From contig JAGXSQ010000001.1 of assembly GCA_018333395.1 (NCBI GenBank), forward strand, positions 1 to 33,870: a DNA stretch of 33,870 nt, read 5' to 3'. The position numbers were made by a program, and so were the translations under genes. The notes below the pieces were generated by a model that was given only the letters and a program-made list of their open reading frames with translations, made no database searches and was not told the origin of the DNA. Positions 22,892 through 30,934 of the stretch are shown piece by piece; positions within the stretch are counted from its first letter, which is position 1, and the number at the start of each line of letters is the position of its first letter. The stretch comes from Dethiobacter sp. Its GTDB lineage: Bacteria > Bacillota_D > Dethiobacteria > Dethiobacterales > Dethiobacteraceae.

Positions 22892-24969
22892 CCTTCATTC
22901 ACCATCCCGACTGATTCTACTTCCACACCAGGGACAATCTCATTAAACGAAAGGACGGCTAGCGCCGGCAGAAATTTCTCCGCTAAGCGCCGGAAAGGCA
23001 GCCTGACGCGGGAGGAAGTAAGTACCACCGGCTGACGCCCCAGGGCTGTCTCCCGCTCCGACAGCTCCGCCAAAGCACTAAAGAGCCGCTGCGCAATTTG
23101 CGGATCAAGCAACGGGTAAGCGCCTTGCGCCGAAAGATGCAAAGAGTCAGCGATTTTTTGCTCCAGACGCGGATCGAGAGTGATCACGCGCAACTTGCCA
23201 TCTTCCGGCAGGTACTGGTTGCAAATAGTACGGTTGAGCGCCTGCCGGGCATACTCTGTCAGCGCATCGGCTTCTCTCGTCGCGCGTGCCTGGTCGGCAA
23301 TAGCCTCGAAGATAGTCACTAGATCGCGAACCGGCACACGCTCGCGAAGCAGATTCTGCAATACTTTCTGCACCTCGCCAACCGTCAGCAGATTCGGCAG
23401 CAACTCCTCAATAACGGCCGGCTGCTTTTCTTTCACCAGATCCACCAGCGCTTTGACTTCCTGGCGACCCAGCAACTCATGGGCAAACGCCTTAATTGTT
23501 TCCGTCAGGTGCGTAATCAGCACCGTAGCGGGATCCACCACGGTGTGCCCCCTCAACTGGGCCAGTTCTCTCTTATCCGCAGCAATCCAGCTGGCCGGCA
23601 GCCCGAAGGTGGGCTCACGGGTCGGTATTCCTTCCAGCTGTTCTTCCGTGCCAAGGTCTAGCGAACTCATGGCCAAGTAATGGCCGGAACGCAGTTCCCC
23701 GCGGGCAATCTCATTCCCTTTTAGTTTGAAGATATAGGTACTGGACGGCAACTGCAAGTTATCGCGAATGCGGATAGGCTGAACCACAATACCAAGCTCC
23801 AAGGCGCATTGCCGCCGGCTGGCCGTGATGCGCTCCAGCAGGTCTCCACCCTGCGTACTGTCTGTCAGAGAAATCAGATTATAACCGATTTCAATCTCCA
23901 GCGGCTCCACTGTCAGCAGGCTGAGCACATTCTCCGGCGGCGACGGCCGTTGCGCCTCGTGCCTTGCCTCTCCGGCCAAACGGCGCTTCTCTTCCCTTTT
24001 CTCCTCCTCCACCAGGATATAAGCGACAAAACCCGTGGCCGCTGAGAGGATAAAGAAAGGAAAAAACGGAATTCCCGGCACAACACTGAGGACAAAGAGA
24101 ATCGCGCTAGTCAGGATCATGACCCGCGGAAAAGCGAACAACTGTCTGGAAAGGTCCTGCCCAAAGCTGCTCTCGGAACCTGTTCGCGTTACCAGCATAC
24201 CGGAGGCCGTAGCAACGAGCAACGCCGGAATTTGTGTCACCAACCCGTCTCCCACCGTCAGCAACACAAAGGTCTGAATAGCCTCCATTGCTGTCATGCC
24301 AAGCTGCAGCATGCCTATAGCAAAGCCTCCCACAATATTAATCAGGACGATAACAATGCCCGCGATGGCGTCTCCGCGCACAAACTTGCTGGCGCCGTCC
24401 ATCGCTCCATAAAAATCGGCTTCCATCTGTAAGGATTTACGCTGCTGACGTGCCGTCTCCTCATCAATAAGACCGGCGTTAAAGTCCGCGTCGATGCTCA
24501 TCTGCTTACCCGGCATAGCATCGAGCGTGAAACGGGCCGCCACCTCCGCTACACGACCGGCACCATTGGTAATGACCACGAACTGGATCACTGTGATAAT
24601 CATAAAAATAATCAAGCCGACGACATAGTTATTGCCGGCGACAAAGTTGCCGAAAGCGGCGATGATGCTCCCGGCCTCGCCCGTACTTAAAATAAGGCGC
24701 GTGGAAGAAATGTTCAGCGCTAGGCGAAAGAGTGTTACCATCAGAAGCAGCGAAGGGAAAATAGCAAACTGCAGCGTCTCCGTAGTAAACAGCGTCAAAA
24801 GCATAATGACCAGCGCCAAGGCGATGGAAAAAGTAAGCAAAATATCAAGCATCATCGGCGGCAGAGGAATAATGATAATCATCACTACCGCCACTGCTGC
24901 CGCAGCTACCATAATATCAGCGTTTTTCAGGAGTTTGAGCCAGCCTTTGCGGGCCGTTATTGTAGCCAC
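22888..24969 (-). CDS. flhA: Flagellar export gate protein FlhA
   Basis: The 693-residue export-gate subunit has eight predicted TM helices in residues about 18-320, starting KNADIMVAAAAVAVVMIIII. The conserved FHIPEP-family cytoplasmic loop AARFTLDAMPGKQMSIDADFNAG lies between TM4 and TM5. The C-terminal domain for chaperone and substrate docking includes GHTVVDPATVLITHLTE and TLDPRLEQKI. Length and order are normal. Start is GTG 24969 with GAGAGG about 9 nt upstream. The 79-nt gap after flhB contains a strong intrinsic terminator and a GCCGATAA box, so flhA may have its own or attenuated expression. Confidence 0.96.
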   Translation of the reverse strand: MATITARKGWLKLLKNADIMVAAAAVAVVMIIIIPLPPMMLDILLTFSIALALVIMLLTLFTTETLQFAIFPSLLLMVTLFRLALNISSTRLILSTGEAGSIIAAFGNFVAGNNYVVGLIIFMIITVIQFVVITNGAGRVAEVAARFTLDAMPGKQMSIDADFNAGLIDEETARQQRKSLQMEADFYGAMDGASKFVRGDAIAGIVIVLINIVGGFAIGMLQLGMTAMEAIQTFVLLTVGDGLVTQIPALLVATASGMLVTRTGSESSFGQDLSRQLFAFPRVMILTSAILFVLSVVPGIPFFPFFILSAATGFVAYILVEEEKREEKRRLAGEARHEAQRPSPPENVLSLLTVEPLEIEIGYNLISLTDSTQGGDLLERITASRRQCALELGIVVQPIRIRDNLQLPSSTYIFKLKGNEIARGELRSGHYLAMSSLDLGTEEQLEGIPTREPTFGLPASWIAADKRELAQLRGHTVVDPATVLITHLTETIKAFAHELLGRQEVKALVDLVKEKQPAVIEELLPNLLTVGEVQKVLQNLLRERVPVRDLVTIFEAIADQARATREADALTEYARQALNRTICNQYLPEDGKLRVITLDPRLEQKIADSLHLSAQGAYPLLDPQIAQRLFSALAELSERETALGRQPVVLTSSRVRLPFRRLAEKFLPALAVLSFNEIVPGVEVESVGMVNEG

Positions 24970-25012
24970 TCGCCGCTTCCTCTCTTCATAAAGAACGAAG
25001 TATGATGCCGCT

Positions 25013-25020
25013 TATCGGCG
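25013..25020 (-). promoter_or_regulatory. GCCGATAA box, possible FliA-type -10 upstream of flhA
   Basis: On the minus strand GCCGATAA occurs in the flhB-flhA gap, about 50 nt before the flhA GTG. It matches the sigma-28 -10 consensus. The -35 position (CAAGC about 16 nt upstream) is only a partial match to TAAA, so this is a weak call. Confidence 0.3.
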
Positions 25021-25028
25021 CACTCCCC

Positions 25029-25062
25029 AAAAATCGCTTGCGCCCAGATTATCGGCGCAAGC
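25029..25062 (-). terminator. Intrinsic terminator overlapping the flhB stop, upstream of flhA
   Basis: On the minus strand GCTTGCGCC (25062-25054) pairs perfectly with GGCGCAAGC (25044-25036) across a 9-base loop and is followed by GATTTTT. The left arm codes for the last residues of FlhB (SLRR) and the TAA lies in the loop. It is the strongest hairpin plus U-tract found inside the flagellar unit. It would lower transcription of flhA-flhF-flhG-pilZ-fliA-flgF-flgG relative to upstream genes. Confidence 0.75.
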
Positions 25063-26101
25063 TATATACGATGGCCAGAATTTCTGCCACCGCCTGATAT
25101 AACTCCACCGGAATCTCTTGCCCTACTTCCACCTGATCATACAGCAGGCGAGCCACCGGCTTGTTTTCCACCAGCGGCACACCGTGCTCCGCCGCTAGTT
25201 CACGAATGCGCCTAGCCATGAGCGCCGCCCCCTTAGCCACCACCACCGGCGCGCTTTCTTCCTCTTCTCGGTAACGCAGCGCTACAGCCAACTCCGTGGG
25301 GTTGGTAATGACTACCGTAGCACGCGGCACCTCCTGCATCATTCGCTGCGTCACCATCCGGCGCCGCCGTTCACGCAGGCGTGCCCTTAACTGCGGGTCC
25401 CCTTCCATCTGTTTGGCCTCTTCCTTTACTTCCTGCTTCGTCATCTTCAGATTCTTGTAGTGCTCATAGCGCTGATAAAGGTAGTCTAGGAGAGCCAGGG
25501 TGAGAAAGACGACACCAATCCAGAGAGACAGCGACAGGGAAAGGCTGCTCAGCTTCTGCCACACTCCGGGCGCATCAAGGTATTGAACGGTGAGCAGGCT
25601 CTCCAGGCGGCTGCGTATGAACAGGAAGGCCACTAGGCTTACCAGCGTTACCTTCAGCACAGCCTTGGCCAGCTCGAAGAGAGAGCGCCTGGAGAAAACC
25701 CGTTTAAGCCCCTCCACCGGGTTAAGGCGTTCCAGCTTAAAAGTAACCGGTTCGGCAGTAAACAGAAATCCGACCTGCAGGTAATTTACCGCTAAGCCAG
25801 ACAAGACTGCCGTCAGAAAGGCGGGGGACATGAGCAGGAAGTAGTCGCCCATGGCCGTCAGCAATAGCGCCTCCACGTTTGCGGGCTCCGTAGCCTGTAG
25901 CGCCATACCTAAAAAACGGGTCAGCATCAGGCCGAAATAGTCAAACATCAGTTGGCCGGAGGCCAGAAAGACCAGCACCATGGCCAGCAGATTGGCAGCA
26001 GAACCCAAGTCCGCCGACTTCACTACCTGGCCTTTTTTACGCGCTTCCTGCCTACGCCGCGGCGTAGACTCTTCGGTCTTTTCCTCGCTAAAAAGCTGCA
26101 G
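25049..26101 (-). CDS. flhB: Flagellar export switch protein FlhB, non-canonical start and NPTE site
   Basis: FlhB changes export specificity from hook to filament. Translated from CTG 26101 it is 350 residues, normal for the family. It opens LQLFSEEKTEESTPRRRQEA, the standard Firmicutes N-terminus. Four TM helices (about residues 35-210) and a cytoplasmic FlhB-C domain follow. The autocleavage motif, normally Asn-Pro-Thr-His, is NPTE at residues 267-270. No in-frame ATG, GTG or TTG exists between this point and well inside fliR. CTG 26101, with AGGATAGAC just upstream and 2 nt after the fliR stop, is the best start. A GTG at 26023 would remove the conserved export-domain N-terminus. Its 3' end lies in an intrinsic terminator. 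Confidence 0.92.
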   Translation of the reverse strand: MQLFSEEKTEESTPRRRQEARKKGQVVKSADLGSAANLLAMVLVFLASGQLMFDYFGLMLTRFLGMALQATEPANVEALLLTAMGDYFLLMSPAFLTAVLSGLAVNYLQVGFLFTAEPVTFKLERLNPVEGLKRVFSRRSLFELAKAVLKVTLVSLVAFLFIRSRLESLLTVQYLDAPGVWQKLSSLSLSLSLWIGVVFLTLALLDYLYQRYEHYKNLKMTKQEVKEEAKQMEGDPQLRARLRERRRRMVTQRMMQEVPRATVVITNPTELAVALRYREEEESAPVVVAKGAALMARRIRELAAEHGVPLVENKPVARLLYDQVEVGQEIPVELYQAVAEILAIVYSLRR

Positions 26102-26103
26102 GT

Positions 26104-26883
26104 CTATCCTACCGGGGACGCCCCGAACAGGCGCAATAACAGAGACAAATCCTCTGTCAGCTGCTGGAAGACCTTCTCCAGCGATAGGGCCAGATGCGGG
26201 AAAATAAGATAGACCATCAATAAGGCAATCCCTACCTTCAGGGGCATCCCCTCAATAAACACCTGGAGTTGAGGTACTGTTTTCGAAATCAGGCCAAGCG
26301 ACAGATCCGTAAAAATCAATACTGCCACCACGGGGGCCGCAAGTTGGAAAGCTATGACCAGCATCTGTGTAAAGAAATGCAGGAATGACGGCAATGCCGC
26401 GGTCTGCAACGCCACGCCGCCTGGCGGTACAAGCTCCGCGGACCGGGCCAGCGCCGCCAGTAACGGATGGTGGGCATTAAGTGTCAGAAACAACACCACG
26501 GCAAAGAGATGATAAAACTGGCCGAAGAGCGTTTCCTGACTGCCAAGCTGGGGGTCAAACACCGCCGCCATCATCAGCCCCGACTGCAAATCGATCAGTT
26601 GGCCGGCGATCCGGACAGCCGTGAATGTCAATAAGACCAGAAACCCCAAGGCCAGACCGAGCAGTGCCTCCGTAGCGATGGCCAAGATGAACAGCAGAAA
26701 ATGGTGTGGCAGCGGGACGCCCTCCATCCCAGAGGCAGAAAAAACCAGGAAAGCGAGCAGAGCGGCAAAACCAATCCTGCTAAAAACAGGCACCCCGCTC
26801 CAGGCAAAAAAAGGCAGGATGGCGACCAAGGCGCTGAAGCGAGCAAAAAGCAGGAAAAGCAGCGAGAAGGCTTCCATATTCAT
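26104..26883 (-). CDS. fliR: Flagellar export gate protein FliR
   Basis: The 259-residue integral membrane protein starts MNMEAFSLLFLLFARFSALV and contains the FliR-type pattern of six hydrophobic segments. Notable are ILPFFAWSGVPVF, GLALGFLVLLTFTAVRIAGQLID and a C-terminal PQLQVFIEGMPLKVGIALL. With FliP and FliQ it forms the core export channel. ATG 26883 is preceded by GGTGATAAC. The frame extends 26 codons into fliQ without a ribosome site, and ATG 26877 is an equal alternative. flhB follows after only 2 nt. Confidence 0.95.
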   Translation of the reverse strand: MNMEAFSLLFLLFARFSALVAILPFFAWSGVPVFSRIGFAALLAFLVFSASGMEGVPLPHHFLLFILAIATEALLGLALGFLVLLTFTAVRIAGQLIDLQSGLMMAAVFDPQLGSQETLFGQFYHLFAVVLFLTLNAHHPLLAALARSAELVPPGGVALQTAALPSFLHFFTQMLVIAFQLAAPVVAVLIFTDLSLGLISKTVPQLQVFIEGMPLKVGIALLMVYLIFPHLALSLEKVFQQLTEDLSLLLRLFGASPVG

Positions 26884-26897
26884 GTTATCACCATACG

Positions 26898-27161
26898 CTA
26901 GAAAGTGGCCAGCCGGGCAAAAATCTCCCTCGTAAACTGCAGCAGGTTGTTCAGCATCCAACTCCCTAAAATAAGCAGTCCCAAGAAGACAGCCACAATT
27001 TTCGGCACAAACGTCAATGTTGGTTCTTGAATCTGTGTTGTCGCCTGAAAGACGCTAATGCCAAGCCCGACCAGCAGGCTTAAAAGCAGCAGAGGGGACG
27101 TGATGAGCAGAGTGGCCAGGATGGTCTCCTGAGCCAAAGAAATAACGAATTCCTGCGGCAT
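26898..27161 (-). CDS. fliQ: Flagellar export gate protein FliQ
   Basis: The 87-residue protein has two TM hairpin helices (about residues 12-40 and 50-75). The typical motif FQATTQIQEPTLTFVPKI lies between them. Length and sequence are standard FliQ, a core subunit of the export channel with FliP and FliR. ATG 27161 follows GGAGGTGGAGAA. It lies 16 nt after fliP. Confidence 0.97.
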   Translation of the reverse strand: MPQEFVISLAQETILATLLITSPLLLLSLLVGLGISVFQATTQIQEPTLTFVPKIVAVFLGLLILGSWMLNNLLQFTREIFARLATF

Positions 27162-27177
27162 TTCTCCACCTCCGTCT

Positions 27178-27942
27178 TTAAGCGAAACTTTCCACCAACG
27201 ACTTCACCACCAGATGCCAGCCGTCGACCATCACAAACAGCAGCAGTTTAAAGGGCAATGAGACCATGATGGGCGGCAGCATGAACATACCCATGGACAT
27301 TAAGATGCTCGCCACCGCCATGTCAATCACCAGAAAAGGAAGAAAAAGCATAAACCCCATCTGAAAAGCGGTTTTAAGCTCCGAGATGACAAAGGCCGGC
27401 ACCAGCACATACAGCGCCACATCATCCTTGGTTCGCGGACGTTCGGCATCAGCAATATTAACAAATAGCGCCAAGTCTTTTTCCCGCGTCTCCCGGAACA
27501 TAAACTCCCGCAGCGGAGCGGCGCCAACGGCAAACGCTTCTTCCTGGGTCAGCTGGCCCGCCATGTAGGGCTGGACAGCCGACTCGTTAATCTGCCGAAA
27601 GACCGGCGCCATGATAAAAGCGGTCACAAGGAGCGCCAGCCCTACCAGCACTTGGTTAGGAGGCGTTTGCTGCGTACCTAGGGCGCTGCGGGCAAAAGAA
27701 AGCACCACCACAATGCGTGTAAAGGAAGTCATCAGCACCAAAATAGCCGGGACGAGCGTCAGCACTGTCAGCAGCAGCAACAGCTGCAGCGACCCTATTA
27801 CCTGCCCCGGCTCAGTAGCTGTGCCTAACCGCAGGTTTATGTCCGGGATGGGCAGGGGCTCGGCCCAAGCGCCCCCCCGTGCCAAGCAGAAGACGGCTAA
27901 CGTCAGCGCGGCAACGGCCGCTTGGCGGGCGGCCTTATTCAT
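27178..27942 (-). CDS. fliP: Flagellar export gate protein FliP
   Basis: The 254-residue protein has an N-terminal signal peptide (cleavage likely after GGAWA, residue about 27). It then has TM segments with LLLLLTVLTLVPAILVLMTSFTRIVVVLSF and the family signature ALGTQQTPPNQVLVGLALL. The periplasmic FRETREKDLALFV region and C-terminal TM helices complete it. FliP forms the central export pore with FliQ and FliR. It overlaps fliO by 8 nt, suggesting coupling. Confidence 0.97.
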   Translation of the reverse strand: MNKAARQAAVAALTLAVFCLARGGAWAEPLPIPDINLRLGTATEPGQVIGSLQLLLLLTVLTLVPAILVLMTSFTRIVVVLSFARSALGTQQTPPNQVLVGLALLVTAFIMAPVFRQINESAVQPYMAGQLTQEEAFAVGAAPLREFMFRETREKDLALFVNIADAERPRTKDDVALYVLVPAFVISELKTAFQMGFMLFLPFLVIDMAVASILMSMGMFMLPPIMVSLPFKLLLFVMVDGWHLVVKSLVESFA

Positions 27943-28366
27943 GGTCCTGACCCCGCTTTTCGCCGTCCGACCGCTCGCTCCGCCCGCATTTTTTCCGCAA
28001 TTCCCTTAAGGAGCGGGTCGCCTGGTCCTTACTTTGGCGCAAGACCTCCGCAAAATGAGCGGGCAGAGGGGAATCTGTCGCCCCGGCAGAGACGGGCGGC
28101 AACGCTATGCTCCCGGCCGTTACTTCCGCCAGCAGCGAAATATTAGCGGGGGAAACGCCCAGTAAAAAAACGCGTTCTCCCACTTGCACCAAACAAAGAT
28201 AGCTACGCACCCCTACTGGCAACCGTTCCACAAGACGCATCTGCGTCGTCCAGCCAGGTCTGACCAGCTGCAGCCGCGGCACCAGCACCCGGAGGATGAA
28301 ATAGCAGAGGGCTAGGACCAGCCCGAGTGAAACTAAAAGGCGTATGACTGCCAGCGCTGCCTCCAT
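27935..28366 (-). CDS. fliO: Flagellar biosynthesis protein FliO
   Basis: The 143-residue protein has one N-terminal TM helix (about residues 8-28, LLVSLGLVLALCYFILRVL). A small cytoplasmic beta domain follows with RLVERLPVGVRSYLCLVQVGERVFLLGVSPANISLL, a FliO hallmark. It helps FliP assemble. ATG 28366 lies 5 nt after the second fliN. The C-terminal tail (about residues 110-143) is charged and of low conservation. Confidence 0.92.
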   Translation of the reverse strand: MEAALAVIRLLVSLGLVLALCYFILRVLVPRLQLVRPGWTTQMRLVERLPVGVRSYLCLVQVGERVFLLGVSPANISLLAEVTAGSIALPPVSAGATDSPLPAHFAEVLRQSKDQATRSLRELRKKCGRSERSDGEKRGQDHE

Positions 28367-28371
28367 TTTAT

Positions 28372-28851
28372 TTACCCCTTCTCTGCCGTTTCTCGGACAG
28401 CATCACCAACCGCTGTCACCCTGAAGCCAAAACTCTCATTGATCACCACTACTTCGCCGGAGGCAAGCACGCGCCCGTTCACCAGTAAAACTACATTCTC
28501 ACCCGCCAAGCGGTCAAGTTTAATAACGGAGCTTTTCTGTAGCGCCAGGACTTCCCGCACCTTCATTTCGGCAGAGCCCAGCTCCATTGTTAGTGTAACC
28601 GGCGTATCGTAAAACAGCTCCAGGCTGTTTTGGCCCGCGACCCTTGCTTCTTGCAGTTCGGGGAAGGAGACTCTCTCCATGGCCTGCGGCGGCGCCTCGC
28701 GCTCCGGGGCCGCAGGCGTTTGGGCAGCAACTGGCGGCGGGCTGCACTGTGGCCTGGCCACCTCCTCTCCCTGTCTTTTGTCGGTCACTTCGGAGTTAAG
28801 ACGGCTGAGCAGTTTATCGATTTCGTCCTGGGAAAGGAAAGAAGCGGTCAT
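28372..28851 (-). CDS. fliN: Second FliN-type switch protein, with EID peptide
   Basis: The 159-residue protein again pairs an N-terminal FLSQDEIDKLLSRL peptide (residues 5-18) with a Pro-rich linker and a SpoA domain (about 75-150). The SpoA domain has LFYDTPVTLTMELGSAEMKVREVL, IKLDRLAGENVVLLVNG and GEVVVINESFGFRV. It sits next to fliO, where B. subtilis has cheY between fliY and fliO. It differs clearly from the FliN at 14202-14636, so it is not a recent copy. It may be an alternative or additional C-ring lower-ring subunit. ATG 28851 follows GGAGGGCAAA. Confidence 0.92.
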   Translation of the reverse strand: MTASFLSQDEIDKLLSRLNSEVTDKRQGEEVARPQCSPPPVAAQTPAAPEREAPPQAMERVSFPELQEARVAGQNSLELFYDTPVTLTMELGSAEMKVREVLALQKSSVIKLDRLAGENVVLLVNGRVLASGEVVVINESFGFRVTAVGDAVRETAEKG

Positions 28852-28866
28852 TTTGCCCTCCGCATT

Positions 28867-29352
28867 TTACTGGATGAGGAAATCAACAAAATAGAGTTCC
28901 TGGACCTGCCCATCCGTTAGAATAGCATTTACTCTGTCCACGATTTCGCCGCGCAGCTTATTGGTCCCGGCAACATCCGCAATGTCTCTCGCCGCTTTGC
29001 TGCGCAGCACATCGATCATCAGGTCCCGGAGCTCGGACTCGCGACTTACCAATTCTCTAGTCAGCGCCCTCTCCGTAAACGCCAGGGTAATCGTTGCTTT
29101 CAGGTAGCGGCGCTGCCCAGGATCAGCTAGGTTAACCGTAAAATGGAGGGGCCCATGCAGGAGCTTGTCCCTCCTCGCTTGCTGCCCCTGTGGCGCGGCA
29201 CCGTCCGCAGGCGCTTCATGAAAATACAAGTACCACACCCCGCCGGCGGCAGCGGCTAGGACAAGTACGGCCAGCAAAATAAGCAGCACTTTTTTAAAGT
29301 TCCGGCCTTTGGGCTTGGCTTTCTTTTCTTTTTGGCCCTGCTCTTTATTCAC
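28867..29352 (-). CDS. fliL: Flagellar basal-body-associated protein FliL
   Basis: The 161-residue protein has a Lys-rich cytoplasmic N-terminus (about residues 3-20) and a TM helix (KVLLILLAVLVLAAAAGGVWYLYF). A periplasmic FliL domain follows, with FTVNLADPGQRRYLKATITL and the C-terminal LRGEIVDRVNAILTDGQVQELYFVDFLIQ. FliL surrounds the stator and supports torque. Start is GTG 29352: GGAG lies 7 nt upstream and the gene begins 4 nt after the motB stop. The longer frame from 29397 overlaps motB and is less likely. Confidence 0.92.
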   Translation of the reverse strand: MNKEQGQKEKKAKPKGRNFKKVLLILLAVLVLAAAAGGVWYLYFHEAPADGAAPQGQQARRDKLLHGPLHFTVNLADPGQRRYLKATITLAFTERALTRELVSRESELRDLMIDVLRSKAARDIADVAGTNKLRGEIVDRVNAILTDGQVQELYFVDFLIQ

Positions 29353-29356
29353 GCCC

Positions 29357-30079
29357 TCACTCCTCTCCGTCCGCCATGTTGGTGGTGGAAACAACAATAT
29401 TTACCCGCCGGTTGCGGGCCCGTCCTTCGGCCGTGTGGTTGGGGGCTAGCGGGTGGTACTCCCCGAAGCCGGTGGCGTTAAAACGCCTCGGGTCGAGCCC
29501 GCGCTGCTCGCTCAGAAACCGCAGCACCCGCACGGCCCTGCCCACGGAAAGTTCCCAGTTGGAAGGAAAAAAAATAGTACTGATAGGAACATTATCGGTG
29601 TGCCCTTCTACAATTACCTTGTTGGGCAGCCGGGCCAGGATGACAGCTACCTTGCTCAGTAACGATACCGCCTCCGGTTTAAGCTCTGCTTTACCTGAGT
29701 CAAATAAAACCTGATCCTGAATTTCCAGTACCACTCCCCGCTCCTCCATACGGAGACTGATGGCGCCGTCCAGCCCTTCCTCCTGCAAATACGCCTTGGC
29801 AATCTGGTAAGTAATCAGGGCCTCCTCAAAGTTGTGTTCTACGATCATCTCAATCTTCTCTCCCCTGGGGACTTCCGGGCTGGTCTCCATAATCCCGCGT
29901 TCTCCCATGAAAGCGATATGAATCGAAGAAAGAATCTGTTGGAACCGCATCACATCGACAACGGAGTAGGAAAAGAGCAGGACGAAAAAACACAACAGCA
30001 GCGTAACCATATCACCATAAGTAACTACCCACTCCGGCGCGCCGCTAGGAACGGCAGCTGCTTTCCGTTTTCTAGGCAT
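29357..30079 (-). CDS. motB: Flagellar stator protein MotB
   Basis: The 240-residue stator subunit has a single TM helix containing the ion-binding Asp23 (VVTYGDMVTLLLCFFVLLFS). A plug region follows, then a C-terminal OmpA-like peptidoglycan-binding domain (about residues 115-235) with VLFDSGKAELKPEA, VEGHTDNVPI, NWELSVGRA and GFGEYHPLAPN. Sequence alone does not settle proton versus sodium use. ATG 30079 lies within the end of motA, an 8-nt overlap. Confidence 0.96.
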   Translation of the reverse strand: MPRKRKAAAVPSGAPEWVVTYGDMVTLLLCFFVLLFSYSVVDVMRFQQILSSIHIAFMGERGIMETSPEVPRGEKIEMIVEHNFEEALITYQIAKAYLQEEGLDGAISLRMEERGVVLEIQDQVLFDSGKAELKPEAVSLLSKVAVILARLPNKVIVEGHTDNVPISTIFFPSNWELSVGRAVRVLRFLSEQRGLDPRRFNATGFGEYHPLAPNHTAEGRARNRRVNIVVSTTNMADGEE

Positions 30080-30905
30080 TGTCTAAAACCACTTCCTCGC
30101 TCCCCTGGCCTTCCCGCTCAGAACTGCGGCGCTCCATCTCGGCCCGCTGCTGCGGTGAAACAAACGCCTTCATTTTTTCCTGGAGAATGCGCGGATTGGT
30201 TCCGGCCTGGATGGAAAGGATGCCCTCAATGATCGCTTCCCTGAGCGCACTTTCCGCTTCGCTGCGGATGGACAGCTTGCCGGCGATGGGGATAAAAAAG
30301 AGATTGGCCATCACCGCACCGTAGAACGTGGTGATCAGCGCTACCGCCATGCCCGGACCTATTTTGCTCGGGTCGTCTAGGTTGGCCAGCATCTGGACCA
30401 ACCCTATCAGCGTACCGATCATGCCAAAAGCCGGCGCCAGCGTACCCCAGGCGCGAAAAACGTCTTGGCCCAGCTTATGGCGTTGCTCTGTAGCGGTAAC
30501 CTCTGTCTCCATGATATCGCGGATTAAAACGGGGTCTAGGCCATCAATCACCATCTGCAGGCCGTTGACCAGGAATTTGTCCTCCACGCCTTCAAGCTCC
30601 TCCTCCAGCGCTAGCAGCCCTTCACGCCGCGCTTTCTGACCGAGGCGCACAAAGAGCTTCACCAACTCCCCCATATCCTGGACTTCGCTGAAGAAGGCGG
30701 CTTTGGTCACCCGTGCCACCATGGTAATCTGCGGAAGCTGAAAGTTGATGAGCAGGGCGGCAAAAGAGCCGCCGACCGTAATCATCACCGAAGAAAGGCT
30801 CCAGAAGAGCATAATACTGCCGCCTATCAAAATGGAGCCCGTCACGAGGGAAATACCGAGCACAATGCCCAGCACAGTCATCAGGTCCATACGCTGCTGC
30901 TGCAC
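30072..30905 (-). CDS. motA: Flagellar stator protein MotA
   Basis: The 277-residue protein has TM1-TM2 at residues about 8-55 and a cytoplasmic loop with torque-generating charged residues (about 80-165). TM3-TM4 contain GTLAPAFGMIGTLIGLVQML and MAVALITTFYGAVMANLFF, the MotA signature. A long charged C-terminus follows. I kept GTG 30905 as start because GGGGTGAG lies just upstream. ATG 30890 is the alternative with no ribosome site. It lies 29 nt after flgE. Confidence 0.95.
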   Translation of the reverse strand: MQQQRMDLMTVLGIVLGISLVTGSILIGGSIMLFWSLSSVMITVGGSFAALLINFQLPQITMVARVTKAAFFSEVQDMGELVKLFVRLGQKARREGLLALEEELEGVEDKFLVNGLQMVIDGLDPVLIRDIMETEVTATEQRHKLGQDVFRAWGTLAPAFGMIGTLIGLVQMLANLDDPSKIGPGMAVALITTFYGAVMANLFFIPIAGKLSIRSEAESALREAIIEGILSIQAGTNPRILQEKMKAFVSPQQRAEMERRSSEREGQGSEEVVLDNA

Positions 30906-30934
30906 AATCTCACCCCACTGCTGCCAGTTGCTTT

